NCBI GenBank assembly: GCA_030523325.1
Contig: JAUNIS010000022.1
Location: 1-40,145, forward strand
Direction: 5' to 3'
Origin: Phascolarctobacterium sp.
GTDB lineage: Bacteria > Bacillota > Negativicutes > Acidaminococcales > Acidaminococcaceae
DNA: 40,145 nt
Positions 15,926 through 25,351 of this stretch are shown here, piece after piece. The notes beneath the pieces are model-generated. The model did no database searches. It had not been told where the DNA came from and saw nothing but the letters and a program-made list of their open reading frames with translations. The position numbers and the translations under genes were made by a program. The stretch's first letter is position 1, and every line of letters begins with the position of its first letter.

Positions 15926-16627
15926 ATGATTGGTACATTCGTAAACTTTTCTACAATTTTAACAGGCTCCCTTATCGGTGCATGTATCAGAAGATTTGCA
16001 GGCAAAGAAGGCGGCATTGATGAAAAGTATCAAAACGCTTTATTTAATGGTTTAGGACTGGCAACACTTGGTCTGGGTGCAAATGCTATTGTCAATAATA
16101 TGGGCAAGGTTGGTTACCCGGTGCTTTTTATCGCAAGCATTGCCATCGGCACGGTTATCGGCACTTGGCTAGATATTGCCGGTGGCTTTAACAAGCTGCT
16201 TGCTAAATGTAAGGGAGGCTCTAAGCTAGCCGAAGGTCTTTCCACAGCAATTTTATTATTCTGTATTGGTACCTTGAGTATTCTCGGGCCCATCGAAAGT
16301 CGTCTTAACGACAACCATACGTATCTTTTTACCAACGCGACCTTGGACTTTGTCAGTTCCATTATTTTTGGTTCAACATATGGTATTGGTATTGCAATTG
16401 CTGCCTTCGTGCTTTTTTGTTGGCAGGGTACAATTTATGCATTTGCTGGTGTTATCGCTCCCTTTCTCAGTCCACACTTGATGGCTGAAATATCTGTCCT
16501 AGGAGGCATCTTCCTCCTGAGCTCCAGTCTTGGTATCTTGCAGCTCAAGGATTGTAAGACACTCAATATGTTACCGTCCTTAATTGTACCGCCAATTTTT
16601 TACGGAATTATGTCTTTCTTCAAATAA
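15926..16627 (+). CDS. DUF554 family membrane protein
   Basis: A 233-residue membrane protein of the DUF554 (YdfK-like) family, with about six or seven hydrophobic segments. The N-terminus MIGTFVNFSTILTGSLIG, the FNGLGLATLGLGANAI stretch and the repeated FCIGTLSILGPIE segment are typical. The family function is unknown. AGGA lies 9 bases before the ATG. It is divergent from the DUF3298 gene and ends at its own terminator, so it is probably transcribed alone. Confidence 0.88.
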   Translation: MIGTFVNFSTILTGSLIGACIRRFAGKEGGIDEKYQNALFNGLGLATLGLGANAIVNNMGKVGYPVLFIASIAIGTVIGTWLDIAGGFNKLLAKCKGGSKLAEGLSTAILLFCIGTLSILGPIESRLNDNHTYLFTNATLDFVSSIIFGSTYGIGIAIAAFVLFCWQGTIYAFAGVIAPFLSPHLMAEISVLGGIFLLSSSLGILQLKDCKTLNMLPSLIVPPIFYGIMSFFK

Positions 16628-16633
16628 AAATCA

Positions 16634-16668
16634 ATCCTGAAGTTCTCGAGCGAGCTTCAGGATTTTTC
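16634..16668 (+). terminator. terminator of the DUF554 gene
   Basis: ATCCTGAAG (16634-16642) pairs with CTTCAGGAT (16655-16663) and is followed by TTTTT. On the minus strand T-rich bases also follow, so it may serve the convergent WYL regulator gene as well. Confidence 0.85.
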
Positions 16669-16704
16669 ATGTATATTTGCGAATTATTTTTAATGATAAA
16701 TTAT

Positions 16705-17697
16705 TTAGTACGCGGACTTTAACTCTTTGATAAGTTTTTTCATGTCATCCACAGCGCTTTGCGGTTTCGTTACGCGAATAGCACTGCCAAAGCCTGCGAG
16801 CCAGCCGTAAAATTGAGGGCTGAGCATAACGTCGGCCCAAACCTCAACTTTATTTTTCCCGCGTTGGTACATAGCAACATCCTTCCCAAAGCGATCGATG
16901 AGAACACCTACGAGGCTCGTCTCCGCTTCCAAAGTAACAGTAACTCGCTTGCCTCCGTACATACCGAAGGCGGATTTAGAATATTCTGCAGCATTAAATG
17001 CAGCTTTCTCCGCCAATGCTTCTTGAATATTTTCAGTAATGCTCATATTCGTCATCTTATCTACGCGAAAATGTTTAACCTTTTGTGCTTCAGAATCAAA
17101 GGCTACGAGATAATAATTTTCATCGTCCCAAATCAAAGCCCAAGGGCTCACGTAATACATGGCTCCGTCGTGTTTATACACGGCTTCTTTTTTAGCGTTC
17201 CACTGAAAATATTTGAAACGGATTTGTTTATTGTTCTTGATAGCTTCGTGAATCTTATCGATGTTTAGGAGAATGCTTTTATTAATCGTTTTGACGCGAC
17301 CATTAATATGCACTTGGCGTTTTAATGCTTCAGCTTGATACTTGCTGACAAAATAAGGCGAACTTAATTTTTCAATAATCTCGCTGGACTTACGTTCAGT
17401 AATAAATTTTGCAGCCTGCACGGAATCTACCAAAAATTTTAGTTCAGCCAAATCAAAGGGACGTGTAACTAATTTATAATAGTAGGTACGCCCAATATTT
17501 TCTTTGATAATTTCAAAGCCGTACTCCGTAAGATAGTTGAAATCTTGATAGAGAGTCTTACGGTCTGCGCCTAACTCTTTTTCTAGCAATAGCTCTTGAA
17601 TTTGTTCCAAGCTAATGCTATGGTCATCGTCAGTATATTCATTAAAAACGTCGATGATGGCTAGCATCCTCAATTTTTGATTATAACTTTTATGCAA
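16705..17697 (-). CDS. WYL-domain transcriptional regulator
   Basis: A 330-residue regulator: an N-terminal winged helix-turn-helix (residues about 1-70, with the ADRKTLYQDFNYLTEYGFEI recognition region) and a central WYL domain (about 135-215, with YYVSPWALIWDDENYYLVAFD and KHFRVDKM). A WCX-type C-terminal domain follows. WYL proteins sense nucleic acids or small ligands and often control DNA repair, defence or metabolism. I place the start at TTG 17697, eight bases after GAGGAG; an upstream GTG abuts the ribosome site. The target is unknown and no defence genes are adjacent. It may regulate itself or a distant locus. Confidence 0.88.
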   Translation of the reverse strand: MHKSYNQKLRMLAIIDVFNEYTDDDHSISLEQIQELLLEKELGADRKTLYQDFNYLTEYGFEIIKENIGRTYYYKLVTRPFDLAELKFLVDSVQAAKFITERKSSEIIEKLSSPYFVSKYQAEALKRQVHINGRVKTINKSILLNIDKIHEAIKNNKQIRFKYFQWNAKKEAVYKHDGAMYYVSPWALIWDDENYYLVAFDSEAQKVKHFRVDKMTNMSITENIQEALAEKAAFNAAEYSKSAFGMYGGKRVTVTLEAETSLVGVLIDRFGKDVAMYQRGKNKVEVWADVMLSPQFYGWLAGFGSAIRVTKPQSAVDDMKKLIKELKSAY

Positions 17698-17880
17698 AAC
17701 AATCACTCCTCACACAAATCGTTAATTGCCATCCAAATTTTCATACAACTTTAGCATAGCATATCTTATTTTTTTGTGCAAGGCAAAACTATGCCACGTC
17801 GAAAGACCCCATAGCTCAGTGTCAATCACTCATTGCTTGATTTTTCTTTTGCTTTTTTTCAAAAAATGTTTATCACAAAT

Positions 17881-18207
17881 TTACTGAGCCTTCTTCAGTC
17901 CATATTCCCAAGGAGCAACGCATCTATCGTCAAGATAAATATCCGCGAAAATTTTGCGAGAATCACCGCCATAAAGCGCAATCACCTCTGGTAAATTTTC
18001 ATTGACTGCATCGAACACAAGACCAAAGCCTTGACACCAACTAAGTGCTCTCGTCAAATCCTCGTCAGTTCTGCAGGTCCAGAGAATAAGCTTATCACCA
18101 TTCATGTGATTTATTTTTAATTTACGAATAAGTTCTAAATTAGGGCGACCAATTTCCGGGAAAGCATCTTCACACAAGGTGCCATCAAAATCTACAGCAA
18201 TAATCAT
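17881..18207 (-). CDS. small HAD-superfamily protein
   Basis: A 108-residue protein with the HAD nucleophile motif DFDGTLCED at residues 6-14 (Asp6, Asp8) and a second motif ILWTCRTDED near 41-50. A possible acidic motif YLDDR lies near the end. There is no cap domain, and the length is short for a HAD phosphatase. Such minimal HADs appear in many Bacillota; a phosphatase activity is likely by family but the substrate is unknown. Neighbours are separate transcripts. The 174 bases between this gene and the WYL regulator show no gene. Confidence 0.8.
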   Translation of the reverse strand: MIIAVDFDGTLCEDAFPEIGRPNLELIRKLKINHMNGDKLILWTCRTDEDLTRALSWCQGFGLVFDAVNENLPEVIALYGGDSRKIFADIYLDDRCVAPWEYGLKKAQ

Positions 18208-18308
18208 CTTTATTTACCTCCAAACAGGGATTTAGTTACTCTATGCTTTTATTATCCTCTGTGTCAGTGGTAAATTTTCGGACAAAAAATTTTTCTGTTC
18301 CAAAAGTT

Positions 18309-18346
18309 AAGCGGGCCACCCCAAACAGGTGACCCGCTTTTTTTAA
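18309..18346 (-). terminator. terminator between the SDR and HAD genes
   Basis: A 12-bp stem (18309-18320 with 18328-18339) lies 20 bases past the SDR stop. One pair is a G-U wobble in minus-strand RNA but a mismatch in plus-strand RNA, so it fits the minus-strand SDR gene, although the longer T-run lies on the plus strand. Confidence 0.7.
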
Positions 18347-18358
18347 CACTTTTAATCC

Positions 18359-19192
18359 TTAACCCTGCGGTTTCAGTGGTCCGTAAAAATAACTTGCCGT
18401 GGCACCGCCATCTGCGAGAAAAGTTGAACCGGAAATAAATGCTCCTCGTTTGCTCATCAAAAGCTCGGCAATATTGGCTACTTCATCAGCCGTACCAGGT
18501 CTACCCGCAGGACATTTCGCAAACATATTTTTATAGAAATCTCCTCGAGGTCCGTTAAATTCGTCAATAGCAAGAGGTGTTACGATAATTCCTGGAGCTA
18601 TGTCATTAATTCTAGCACCACGAGTTCCCCATTTAACTGCCTCAGCCATGACACGTTTCTCGTTACAACGTTTTGCCATTTGATAAGCATGCAGCGTATC
18701 TTTAATTTTTCCTGGTTGCAGAAAATCTAAAGCTAAAAGTTCTTCCGTTGGAGTTGTTGCTAAAGCTTCGTCTTGCTCTGGAGTCAGGGCTGGCATTCTC
18801 CATCCGGATTGACTGGAAATCATAATGCCAGAGCCACCAGGTGCAATTACCTTGCCAACTTCTTCCATCATCACCGCTGAGCCATAAAGATCTACCTTTA
18901 AAATTACTTCGATGGGTGCTTGACTCGGAGAAACTCCAGCCGCAATAATCATATCCGTAATCGGCCCGTATTTTTCTCCCTCAGCAATCAAGTTTTTAAT
19001 CGAAGCACGACTTGCTAAATCCATTTCCATTGGCACAACATCATAGCCAGCATTATTCATGATTTGTGCCATAGCTTTAGCATTTTCAATTTTCTTATCA
19101 CCTACGATAATTTTCTTGCCGTAACCCATTCTGCGTGCAATCGCCATACCTATTTGACCTGCACCAGCCCAAAGCATTACTTCTTTTTCCAT
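18359..19192 (-). CDS. short-chain dehydrogenase/reductase (SDR)
   Basis: A 277-residue NAD(P)-dependent oxidoreductase. The dinucleotide motif is GAGQIG (residues 10-15), an atypical form of the SDR TGXXXGXG. The active-site Ser region is ISSQSG (125-130) and the catalytic pair is Tyr170-X3-Lys174 in HAYQMAKR. INDIAPGIIVTPL and the closing SGSTFLADGG are usual SDR motifs. A 30-residue insertion between Ser and Tyr (about 131-165) is notable. The ATG at 19192 is preferred, 20 bases after the flavodoxin stop; its ribosome site is weak (GGCGGGA). It is in one operon with the flavodoxin, divergent from a LysR regulator. Substrate unknown. Confidence 0.85.
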   Translation of the reverse strand: MEKEVMLWAGAGQIGMAIARRMGYGKKIIVGDKKIENAKAMAQIMNNAGYDVVPMEMDLASRASIKNLIAEGEKYGPITDMIIAAGVSPSQAPIEVILKVDLYGSAVMMEEVGKVIAPGGSGIMISSQSGWRMPALTPEQDEALATTPTEELLALDFLQPGKIKDTLHAYQMAKRCNEKRVMAEAVKWGTRGARINDIAPGIIVTPLAIDEFNGPRGDFYKNMFAKCPAGRPGTADEVANIAELLMSKRGAFISGSTFLADGGATASYFYGPLKPQG

Positions 19193-19212
19193 CTTATCCC
19201 GCCTGCTTTCTA

Positions 19213-19728
19213 TTATATATTTTCTTGCGCCCATTTACTAACAACACTTCTTGAAACAGAAGCATCCGCTCCATGAACAGCAATCCCTTTGCCAAATGTT
19301 GCGCCTTGGCAAATTTTTTTTAAATCTCTTTCGGAATTTCCAAGTCCGCTGCCCTCATGAGTCATTAAAGCCATAACCTTCTTGCCAGAAAAACTCAATT
19401 TTTCCAATTGCGTAAATATTGCGCAAGGATAGGTTCCCCACCAACAGGGACCACAAACAAAAACATTTTCGTATTCCTCGATGCTCTCTAAATATCTACG
19501 AAGTTCTGGGCGAGCTTTCTTAACTAGTTCTTCCTTGGCTTCTATAGTACATGCCGTGTAATCTCGCGGGTATTCTCTAACAGTTTCAATTTCAAAAAGT
19601 TCTCCACCCACTGCGTCTTTGATAAATTCCGCACAAATCTCCGTATTTCCTTTGGGAAGATTTTCAATGCTACCATTAACATAATTTTCTCCTTTGCGAG
19701 AATAGTAGAAAATTAAATTCTTTGCCAT
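19213..19728 (-). CDS. flavodoxin-like protein
   Basis: A 171-residue flavodoxin-fold protein, likely FMN-binding. The phosphate loop region FYYSRKGENY (about 7-16) opens the protein, EIETVREYPRDYTACT (about 46-61) is common in the flavodoxin_4 group, and FVCGPCWWGTYPCAIF (about 89-104) supplies the flavin-stacking aromatic residues. A GGAGG site precedes the ATG. It is the first gene of the operon with the SDR, under probable control of the divergent LysR regulator. It probably carries electrons or acts as a quinone-type reductase. Confidence 0.88.
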   Translation of the reverse strand: MAKNLIFYYSRKGENYVNGSIENLPKGNTEICAEFIKDAVGGELFEIETVREYPRDYTACTIEAKEELVKKARPELRRYLESIEEYENVFVCGPCWWGTYPCAIFTQLEKLSFSGKKVMALMTHEGSGLGNSERDLKKICQGATFGKGIAVHGADASVSRSVVSKWAQENI

Positions 19729-19797
19729 ATAAAAGCCTCCGTTCCTTTCGTTAAATACATTTTAAATCATTTTTTCTTCTTAATCAAATCTTATAAT

Positions 19798-19834
19798 TAA
19801 TCATATTGATTAGTCACACTAATCGTTTTATAAT
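19798..19834 (+). promoter_or_regulatory. LysR operator and lysR promoter
   Basis: Two touching palindromes lie in the divergent region: TAATCA-TAT-TGATTA (19798-19812) and GATTAGT-CAC-ACTAATC (19808-19824), of the LysR T-N11-A type. A promoter for the regulator overlaps them: -35 TTGATT (19806-19811) and -10 TATAAT (19829-19834), 17-bp spacing, so binding could repress the regulator gene. A minus-strand pair (TGTGAC, TATAAG) could serve the flavodoxin operon. Confidence 0.65.
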
Positions 19835-19869
19835 ATATTTGTTCATCAAGGGAATTGGAGGATTAAAGA

Positions 19870-20751
19870 ATGCTTTTTAAACAGCTAGAATATTTTGGAG
19901 CCGTAGTAGAACACGGCAATTTTTATATAGCTGCAGAACATATTCATATCTCCGAGTCAGCTATCTCTCAGCAAATTAAAAAACTAGAGGACGAACTTGG
20001 CGTAAAGCTTCTTGAACGTCATAACAGAACGTTCTCCCTTACTCTAGCAGGAGAACTTTTATACAAAAAAAGTCTTGTCATTCGTTCCGATGTCTCGCAA
20101 ATGCTGCGCGAGGTAAAAAAATGTGGCTCAACTGATAGCAAGGCTTTGCATCTCGGCTACTATAAGGGTTACCATAGCACGGAATTTTCTGAAGCCGTAT
20201 CAGAATTTGCTGAAAAATATCCTTCCATCAATATTAAAGTGGAAACCGGCAGTCACGACGAACTTTATCACGGTTTATTGGATGGACACTTAGATTTAAT
20301 TCTCAACGACCAACGTCGTGCCTTTTCCAATGCCTTTCACAATCTCATTTTGTCCAAGAGCAAAACTTTTGTGGAAATTTCCACAAGAAACCCTTTAAGC
20401 AAATTGTCGAGCCTTGAGATTAGCGATATCAAAAACTTGCCTTGCATTTTAATTATCAGCACGGCAGGTCAAGATGAAGAACGCTCCTACTACGATGAAT
20501 ACGTTGGTCTCCACAGCCAATACATTTTTGTAGAATCCATTCAAGAAGCCAGACTAAAAATTATCGCCGAAGGAGGCTATATGCCAGTCGATGTTATCGG
20601 AGATAATGTATGGTTTGATACTGCAGTATCACGCATCCCGCTCTTACGTAATGGTGAGACTATCGAAAAAAATTATTGTGCTTTCTGGAAAAAAGAAAAC
20701 TTGGGATTTTATATTGAAGAATTCGCCAATATTTTAAAGTCGAAATTTTAA
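19870..20751 (+). CDS. LysR-family transcriptional regulator
   Basis: A 293-residue LysR-type regulator. The N-terminal helix-turn-helix (AAEHIHISESAISQQIKKLEDELGVKLLER, about 22-51) is followed by a linker helix and a periplasmic-binding-like ligand domain from about residue 90. GGAATTGGAGG precedes the ATG. It is divergent from the flavodoxin-SDR operon, with palindromes in the shared region, so it most likely controls that operon and itself. The ligand is unknown. Confidence 0.92.
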   Translation: MLFKQLEYFGAVVEHGNFYIAAEHIHISESAISQQIKKLEDELGVKLLERHNRTFSLTLAGELLYKKSLVIRSDVSQMLREVKKCGSTDSKALHLGYYKGYHSTEFSEAVSEFAEKYPSINIKVETGSHDELYHGLLDGHLDLILNDQRRAFSNAFHNLILSKSKTFVEISTRNPLSKLSSLEISDIKNLPCILIISTAGQDEERSYYDEYVGLHSQYIFVESIQEARLKIIAEGGYMPVDVIGDNVWFDTAVSRIPLLRNGETIEKNYCAFWKKENLGFYIEEFANILKSKF

Positions 20752-20756
20752 ATAAA

Positions 20757-20794
20757 AAGCAGCCAAACATTTAAGTGAGGCTGCTTAATTTTTT
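20757..20794 (+). terminator. terminator of the lysR gene
   Basis: AAGCAGCC (20757-20764) pairs with GGCTGCTT (20779-20786), and AATTTTTT follows. The helicase gene converges on it from the other side and ends 7 bases away; A-rich bases on the left allow it to act in both directions. Confidence 0.85.
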
Positions 20795-20800
20795 GTACCA

Positions 20801-22954
20801 TTATTTTTCTAATTCAAGCTTTACATAAGCTTTAAGACTTCTATTTGTTGGCAGCTTATCGAACTTAATGACATAGACCTTATTGTCTTCGTCATTACTA
20901 ATCATCGTTCCAGGTCCAAAAACAGAATGAATAACCCTATCCCCTACTTTAAAAGAACTGCTTATTTTTTCGTCCACTAAAAGTTTGTCAGAAAAAGCTA
21001 TTCTGCTTTCCGCCTCCTTGATAAGCTCAGGGTTTATCTCGACAACATAAGAAAGCAAGCTTTTATCAATCTCTAAAACAAATCGAGACGGATAGCGATA
21101 AGAATTATCTATATTACGTCCGGCTGCTTCACTTAAGTACAGACCCTTTTCGGCTCTTGTCATAGCAACATAGGCGAGCCTGCGTTCTTCTTCCATTGCC
21201 TGACAAGTCTTTACGTGACTTGATGGAAAGATTCCTTCATTTAACTCACACAAGAACACGTAAGGAAACTCTAAGCCTTTAGCAGCATGGATAGTCATCA
21301 GCTTCACCTTGTCACCCTCTGTTTCTAGGTCCGTATTGGTATAAAGAGCAACGTGATTTAGATAATGCTCGAGAGTGCATTCCTCACCACAAGTAGTCTC
21401 ATATTCATAGATGGACTGCTTAAGTTCCGCTAAGTTATCCAACCTTTCTTGACTGCCCAGAGTACGTAAATATTCTTCATAACCACTTTTGTCCAAAACC
21501 TTATTGAGAAGCTCCGAGATTGATTGTTCAAAACAAGTTCTAGAATAAAAATCTATAAGGCTAACGAACTCCTTGGCCTTGGTCCGTTTAAAAATTTCGT
21601 TATCAATATTTTTCCTCATCGCCTCGTAGAGGCTGCAATGATCTTTTTCTGCACACTCCTCCAAGAATTTTATTCTGCGCTCGCCAAGATTACGCTTGGG
21701 CAGATTCACTATTCTCCGAAAAGATAAATCATCTTGGAAAGCAATCATGCGAAGATAAGACAGAACATCTTTGATTTCCATACGGTCGAAAAATCTTACA
21801 CCGCTATAAATTACATAGGGAATCTTCTCTTTGAGCAGAATATCTTCAATGCCTCTCGTCACATAATGGGCCCGGTATAAAACAGTTATTTCCTTGTAAC
21901 GGACTCCAGCTTTATGAAGCTTTTGCATTTCTGCAATAAGCCAAGCACATTCCTTCTGAACGTTTTCGCTATGAAAATATAAAACTGGCTGTCCACTAGC
22001 TAGCTTGGGTACAAGTTCTTTAACAATTCTATCTGAATTCTTTATAAGAAGATTATTACTGACGGCTAAAATCTCAGGCGTAGAACGATAATTATCTAGC
22101 ATCATAATCGTTTTGACATCAGGAAAGCTTTTGTCAAAGTCTTTTAGATAACTAATCCTTGCTCCGCGCCAGGTGTAAATGGTCTGGTCAGGATCACCGA
22201 CTACAAAAAGATTATTATGGTAAGCACAGAGCACCTGCATTAGTTTATATTGCAATTCATCAATGTCTTGAAACTCGTCAATCATAATATATTCAAGACG
22301 CTCCTGCCATTTTAAACGAATATCTACATTCGTCTCAAAAATATAAAGTGTGAAGTTGATGAGGTCATTATAATCTAAGCCAAAACATTTCTTTTCTTGA
22401 TAAAGATAACCAAAGAAAATGATATCATCTGTATTAGTTGCTTCCAAATATTTTTGCTCAAGAGCCTCGATGCTCATAGCAATCATATCCTTATAATATT
22501 CTGGATCTTTATAAAGTTTACGGATTTCTATCATATCCCTAGCTTTACTAAAAGTCATGTTATGCAGAGTCAGTCCTCGCTCTTCATAAATTATTTTTAG
22601 CATATCATCGATATCATTGTTATCTAAAACCATAAAGCTTTTGGGATACTGAACAGCATGGCTATCCTCCTGCAAAACAGAAACACAAAAACCATGAAAA
22701 GTATTCACATAACCTGTATCGTTATCGCCAGTTAATTTATGAATGCGTCTTTTCATTTCATTGGCTGCTTTATTAGTAAAGGTAACACACAAAATATTTT
22801 TCGGCATGATACCAAGTTCATTTACGAGATAAGCAAAGCGATGAGAAAGAGCGCGTGTTTTACCACTGCCAGCTCCAGCAATGACTCTTACATATCCTTC
22901 TGTTGTCGTTACAGCCTCTCTTTGCGCTGTATTTAATTTATTTAACAAATCCAT
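20801..22954 (-). CDS. pcrA: UvrD/PcrA-type ATP-dependent 3'-5' DNA helicase
   Basis: A 717-residue superfamily 1A helicase. Motifs in order: Q-motif LNTAQREAV, Walker A GAGSGKT (27-33), TFTNKAANEM, motif II DEFQDID, motif III GDPDQTIYTWRGA, LDNYRSTPEIL, TIHAAKGLEFPYVF and YVAMTRAEKGLYLS. The C-terminal segment (FKVGDRVIHSVFGPGTM...) is the Tudor-like domain of PcrA that binds RNA polymerase, which supports PcrA over Rep. The ATG at 22954 has GGAG six bases upstream. The product acts in nucleotide excision repair and clearing of replication-transcription conflicts. It appears monocistronic; 22955-23206 shows no gene. Confidence 0.93.
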   Translation of the reverse strand: MDLLNKLNTAQREAVTTTEGYVRVIAGAGSGKTRALSHRFAYLVNELGIMPKNILCVTFTNKAANEMKRRIHKLTGDNDTGYVNTFHGFCVSVLQEDSHAVQYPKSFMVLDNNDIDDMLKIIYEERGLTLHNMTFSKARDMIEIRKLYKDPEYYKDMIAMSIEALEQKYLEATNTDDIIFFGYLYQEKKCFGLDYNDLINFTLYIFETNVDIRLKWQERLEYIMIDEFQDIDELQYKLMQVLCAYHNNLFVVGDPDQTIYTWRGARISYLKDFDKSFPDVKTIMMLDNYRSTPEILAVSNNLLIKNSDRIVKELVPKLASGQPVLYFHSENVQKECAWLIAEMQKLHKAGVRYKEITVLYRAHYVTRGIEDILLKEKIPYVIYSGVRFFDRMEIKDVLSYLRMIAFQDDLSFRRIVNLPKRNLGERRIKFLEECAEKDHCSLYEAMRKNIDNEIFKRTKAKEFVSLIDFYSRTCFEQSISELLNKVLDKSGYEEYLRTLGSQERLDNLAELKQSIYEYETTCGEECTLEHYLNHVALYTNTDLETEGDKVKLMTIHAAKGLEFPYVFLCELNEGIFPSSHVKTCQAMEEERRLAYVAMTRAEKGLYLSEAAGRNIDNSYRYPSRFVLEIDKSLLSYVVEINPELIKEAESRIAFSDKLLVDEKISSSFKVGDRVIHSVFGPGTMISNDEDNKVYVIKFDKLPTNRSLKAYVKLELEK

Positions 22955-23206
22955 TGCCAACTCCAAATTATTTTTCCGATTAATCTTTCAACAGGCAAAC
23001 TTTAAAAAAAGCAGACGATAAATTTTCGCTAAAAAATTCCTATAGATTTTAGCACGTATGCAAGAAGTAAACAGCCTCCTATAATTGTACCATAGTATAA
23101 ATAGATTTTTATAAGCGTCCATAAATGTTTTTTAAACGCACTGATTGTGAAAGTAACTGCAAAAAATTATTGCAACCGCTCTCGTAATATTTTTAGATTT
23201 TCAGTG

Positions 23207-24328
23207 TTAATTCGAGGATTTTTTTCTCTGTTGCGTTTGTGCTTTCCAAAAAGCTATTGCGTCATTGAACCAACCCTCTGCATTAGTCCCGGTCCCGAGT
23301 CCAAATCCATGGGGCAGCCCAGGATACGAATGAAATTCAGTTGGAATACTTAAACGTTCAAGCGCTTGCAATCTCGACTGCATGGTCCAAGCACTTGCGA
23401 TGCTGTCACTTGTTCCAACGCATGCGTAGGTAGGAGCATCTGCAGGCGAATAAGAATTATAACCGGTATACTGCATGATTACAGCATCAGCCTGTGGAAT
23501 ATCTTTTCGTCCTGTCAAATGACGCAAATATTCTTCATTGCCAAGAGTCGCCGCCATACGTGCACCCGCACTACCACCCCAGAGAGAATAATGATTACGA
23601 TCCACACCAAGTTCTTCAGCATGATCGTAAATAAATTTAATCGCTTGTGCTAAGTCTTCATATGCATGATGAGGTCTGTAAATCAAGGCAAAGCTATTAT
23701 ACCCAAGTTGCGAGGCTGCAAGAGCATGAGGAAAGCTATCATGCATTGCCCCGACATACATAAACCCTCCGCCTGCATTCATAATAGCAAAAGGCATCCC
23801 TTTTTCACCGCCAAAATAAAACAAACCCGTATCCTTTTTCGAAGAATCCTTAGCTATCTCAGACGCTGTGTAAATTGAAAAGAAAATTGTTTTTCCTTTA
23901 TTCGCTCTGCCTTTTAAGTGGTTGATAATCTCCACGGTTTTGTCGGCCCTTATGTAGTTGTACCAAATATAAACGTCACTCGTACTAATTTCAGCTAATG
24001 TCATATTTCTGTCAATTGAACGGTCTACGGGAAAAAGCAAGTAACCAAAATTCCCAAAAGCTAGATCAGTAACCACATCATTAACTGTAGAACTCTGGGA
24101 ATAAATTAATTTTTTTGACGCTGTATTATTTGCTTTTATTTTTTGTTCTTTCTCCATGACTTCTGTGCCTGTTTTTGTTTTATTGGAATAAGAGACATTG
24201 CTGGTCTCAAAAGATTTTGTATCGCTATCTGTCAACCGCCCACTTTTTTTCAAATATGAAAAACCGATGAGACAAAAACACAAAGCAAGTATAAACACAA
24301 TCAAAAAACTTTTCTTTTTTATTTTCAT
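23207..24328 (-). CDS. membrane-anchored alpha/beta hydrolase (esterase-like)
   Basis: A 373-residue protein with a basic N-terminus and a hydrophobic segment (residues 7-26) that acts as a signal anchor or uncleaved signal peptide, then a low-complexity Ser/Thr/Lys linker to about 70. The hydrolase domain has an oxyanion region NAGGGFMYVG (184-193), the nucleophile elbow GGSAG (251-255, Ser253), Asp308 in VGTSD and His340 in LPHGFG. This pattern matches BD-FAE or acetyl-esterase-like enzymes. It begins 10 bases after the aldo/keto reductase stop, with no clear ribosome site, so translation is probably coupled. The substrate is not evident. Confidence 0.85.
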   Translation of the reverse strand: MKIKKKSFLIVFILALCFCLIGFSYLKKSGRLTDSDTKSFETSNVSYSNKTKTGTEVMEKEQKIKANNTASKKLIYSQSSTVNDVVTDLAFGNFGYLLFPVDRSIDRNMTLAEISTSDVYIWYNYIRADKTVEIINHLKGRANKGKTIFFSIYTASEIAKDSSKKDTGLFYFGGEKGMPFAIMNAGGGFMYVGAMHDSFPHALAASQLGYNSFALIYRPHHAYEDLAQAIKFIYDHAEELGVDRNHYSLWGGSAGARMAATLGNEEYLRHLTGRKDIPQADAVIMQYTGYNSYSPADAPTYACVGTSDSIASAWTMQSRLQALERLSIPTEFHSYPGLPHGFGLGTGTNAEGWFNDAIAFWKAQTQQRKKSSN

Positions 24329-24338
24329 CGTAAAATTT

Positions 24339-25226
24339 TTACCAGTTTTTCTTTTCCTTTTCGCTGTGATTATTTTGCTTGCGCTCTTCGACCATCTTCA
24401 CGAACCACTCTACCATAGCTGGATCCTGATGGGAGAAGAAAGATGATGTAGCTTTATCCAAAGCAGCAATTGTATTCATCTCGTCGTCTGTCAATGTAAA
24501 ATCAAACACGTTGATGTTCTCGAGCATTCTTTCATAATGAGTCGATTTAGGAATAACAACGATTCCACGTTGAAGATGCCAACGCAACATAACCTGTGCG
24601 GTAGTTTTTCCATACTTTTCAGCAATTTTCCGAATGGTTTCGTTATCGAAGGTACCCTTACGTCCTTCCCCGAATGGTGCCCATGCTTCAAGTTGGACTC
24701 CGTATTTATCGGCGTATTCTTTTAATTGCTTCTGTTGATTAAAGATATGAACTTCCATTTGCGTAAGCATTGGTTTGATTCTATTGAAGTTAACAAATTC
24801 TACCATGCGGTCTACATAAAAGTTGGATATGCCAATCGCACGAATCTTGCCTTCTTCGTAAAGTTCCTCAAGAGCTCTCCACGCACCGTATGCGTCACCA
24901 AAGGGTTGATGCAAGAGACAAAGGTCGAGATAGTCGGTCTGCAGTTTGCGCATAGACTCCATCACTGACATCTTGGCCTCTGCGTATCCGTAATGCTCAA
25001 TCCAAACCTTGGTGGTCAGGAAAATTTCTTCCCTGGGAATCCCGGATTCACGAATAGCCTCGCCAACTTCTTCTTCATTAAAATAACTCTGTGCAGTATC
25101 AATACTACGATAACCAGCTTTCAACGCATTGAGAACGCATTCTTTACATTCGTCCTTTGTTACCTGATAAACACCATAGCCAAGAATTGGCATCTCCACG
25201 CCATTTGCCAATGTTACGTATTCCAT
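24339..25226 (-). CDS. aldo/keto reductase (2,5-diketogluconate reductase-like)
   Basis: A 295-residue NADPH-dependent aldo/keto reductase with the full catalytic tetrad: Asp43 and Tyr48 in DTAQSYFNEEEVG, Lys73 in LTTKVW and His106 in LLHQP. AIGISNFYVDRM, the PMLTQMEVH stretch and VVIPKSTHYERMLENINVFDF are signature segments, the last holding the NADPH phosphate-binding residues. AGGAGG lies 7-8 bases before the ATG. It is followed by the membrane-anchored hydrolase, likely on one transcript. A small inverted repeat (TTTAGCG/CGCTAAA, 25241-25261) sits in the leader. The exact carbonyl substrate is unknown. Confidence 0.92.
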   Translation of the reverse strand: MEYVTLANGVEMPILGYGVYQVTKDECKECVLNALKAGYRSIDTAQSYFNEEEVGEAIRESGIPREEIFLTTKVWIEHYGYAEAKMSVMESMRKLQTDYLDLCLLHQPFGDAYGAWRALEELYEEGKIRAIGISNFYVDRMVEFVNFNRIKPMLTQMEVHIFNQQKQLKEYADKYGVQLEAWAPFGEGRKGTFDNETIRKIAEKYGKTTAQVMLRWHLQRGIVVIPKSTHYERMLENINVFDFTLTDDEMNTIAALDKATSSFFSHQDPAMVEWFVKMVEERKQNNHSEKEKKNW

Positions 25227-25351
25227 AATAACCTCCTACTTTTAGCGACGACTCCGCTAAATTATTTTTTATACTTGCAGATGATATCAACAAATTGCTT
25301 TCCATTTCTCGAAAAAACGGAATTAATTATCTGCTCTTATGTCCTATCTAT

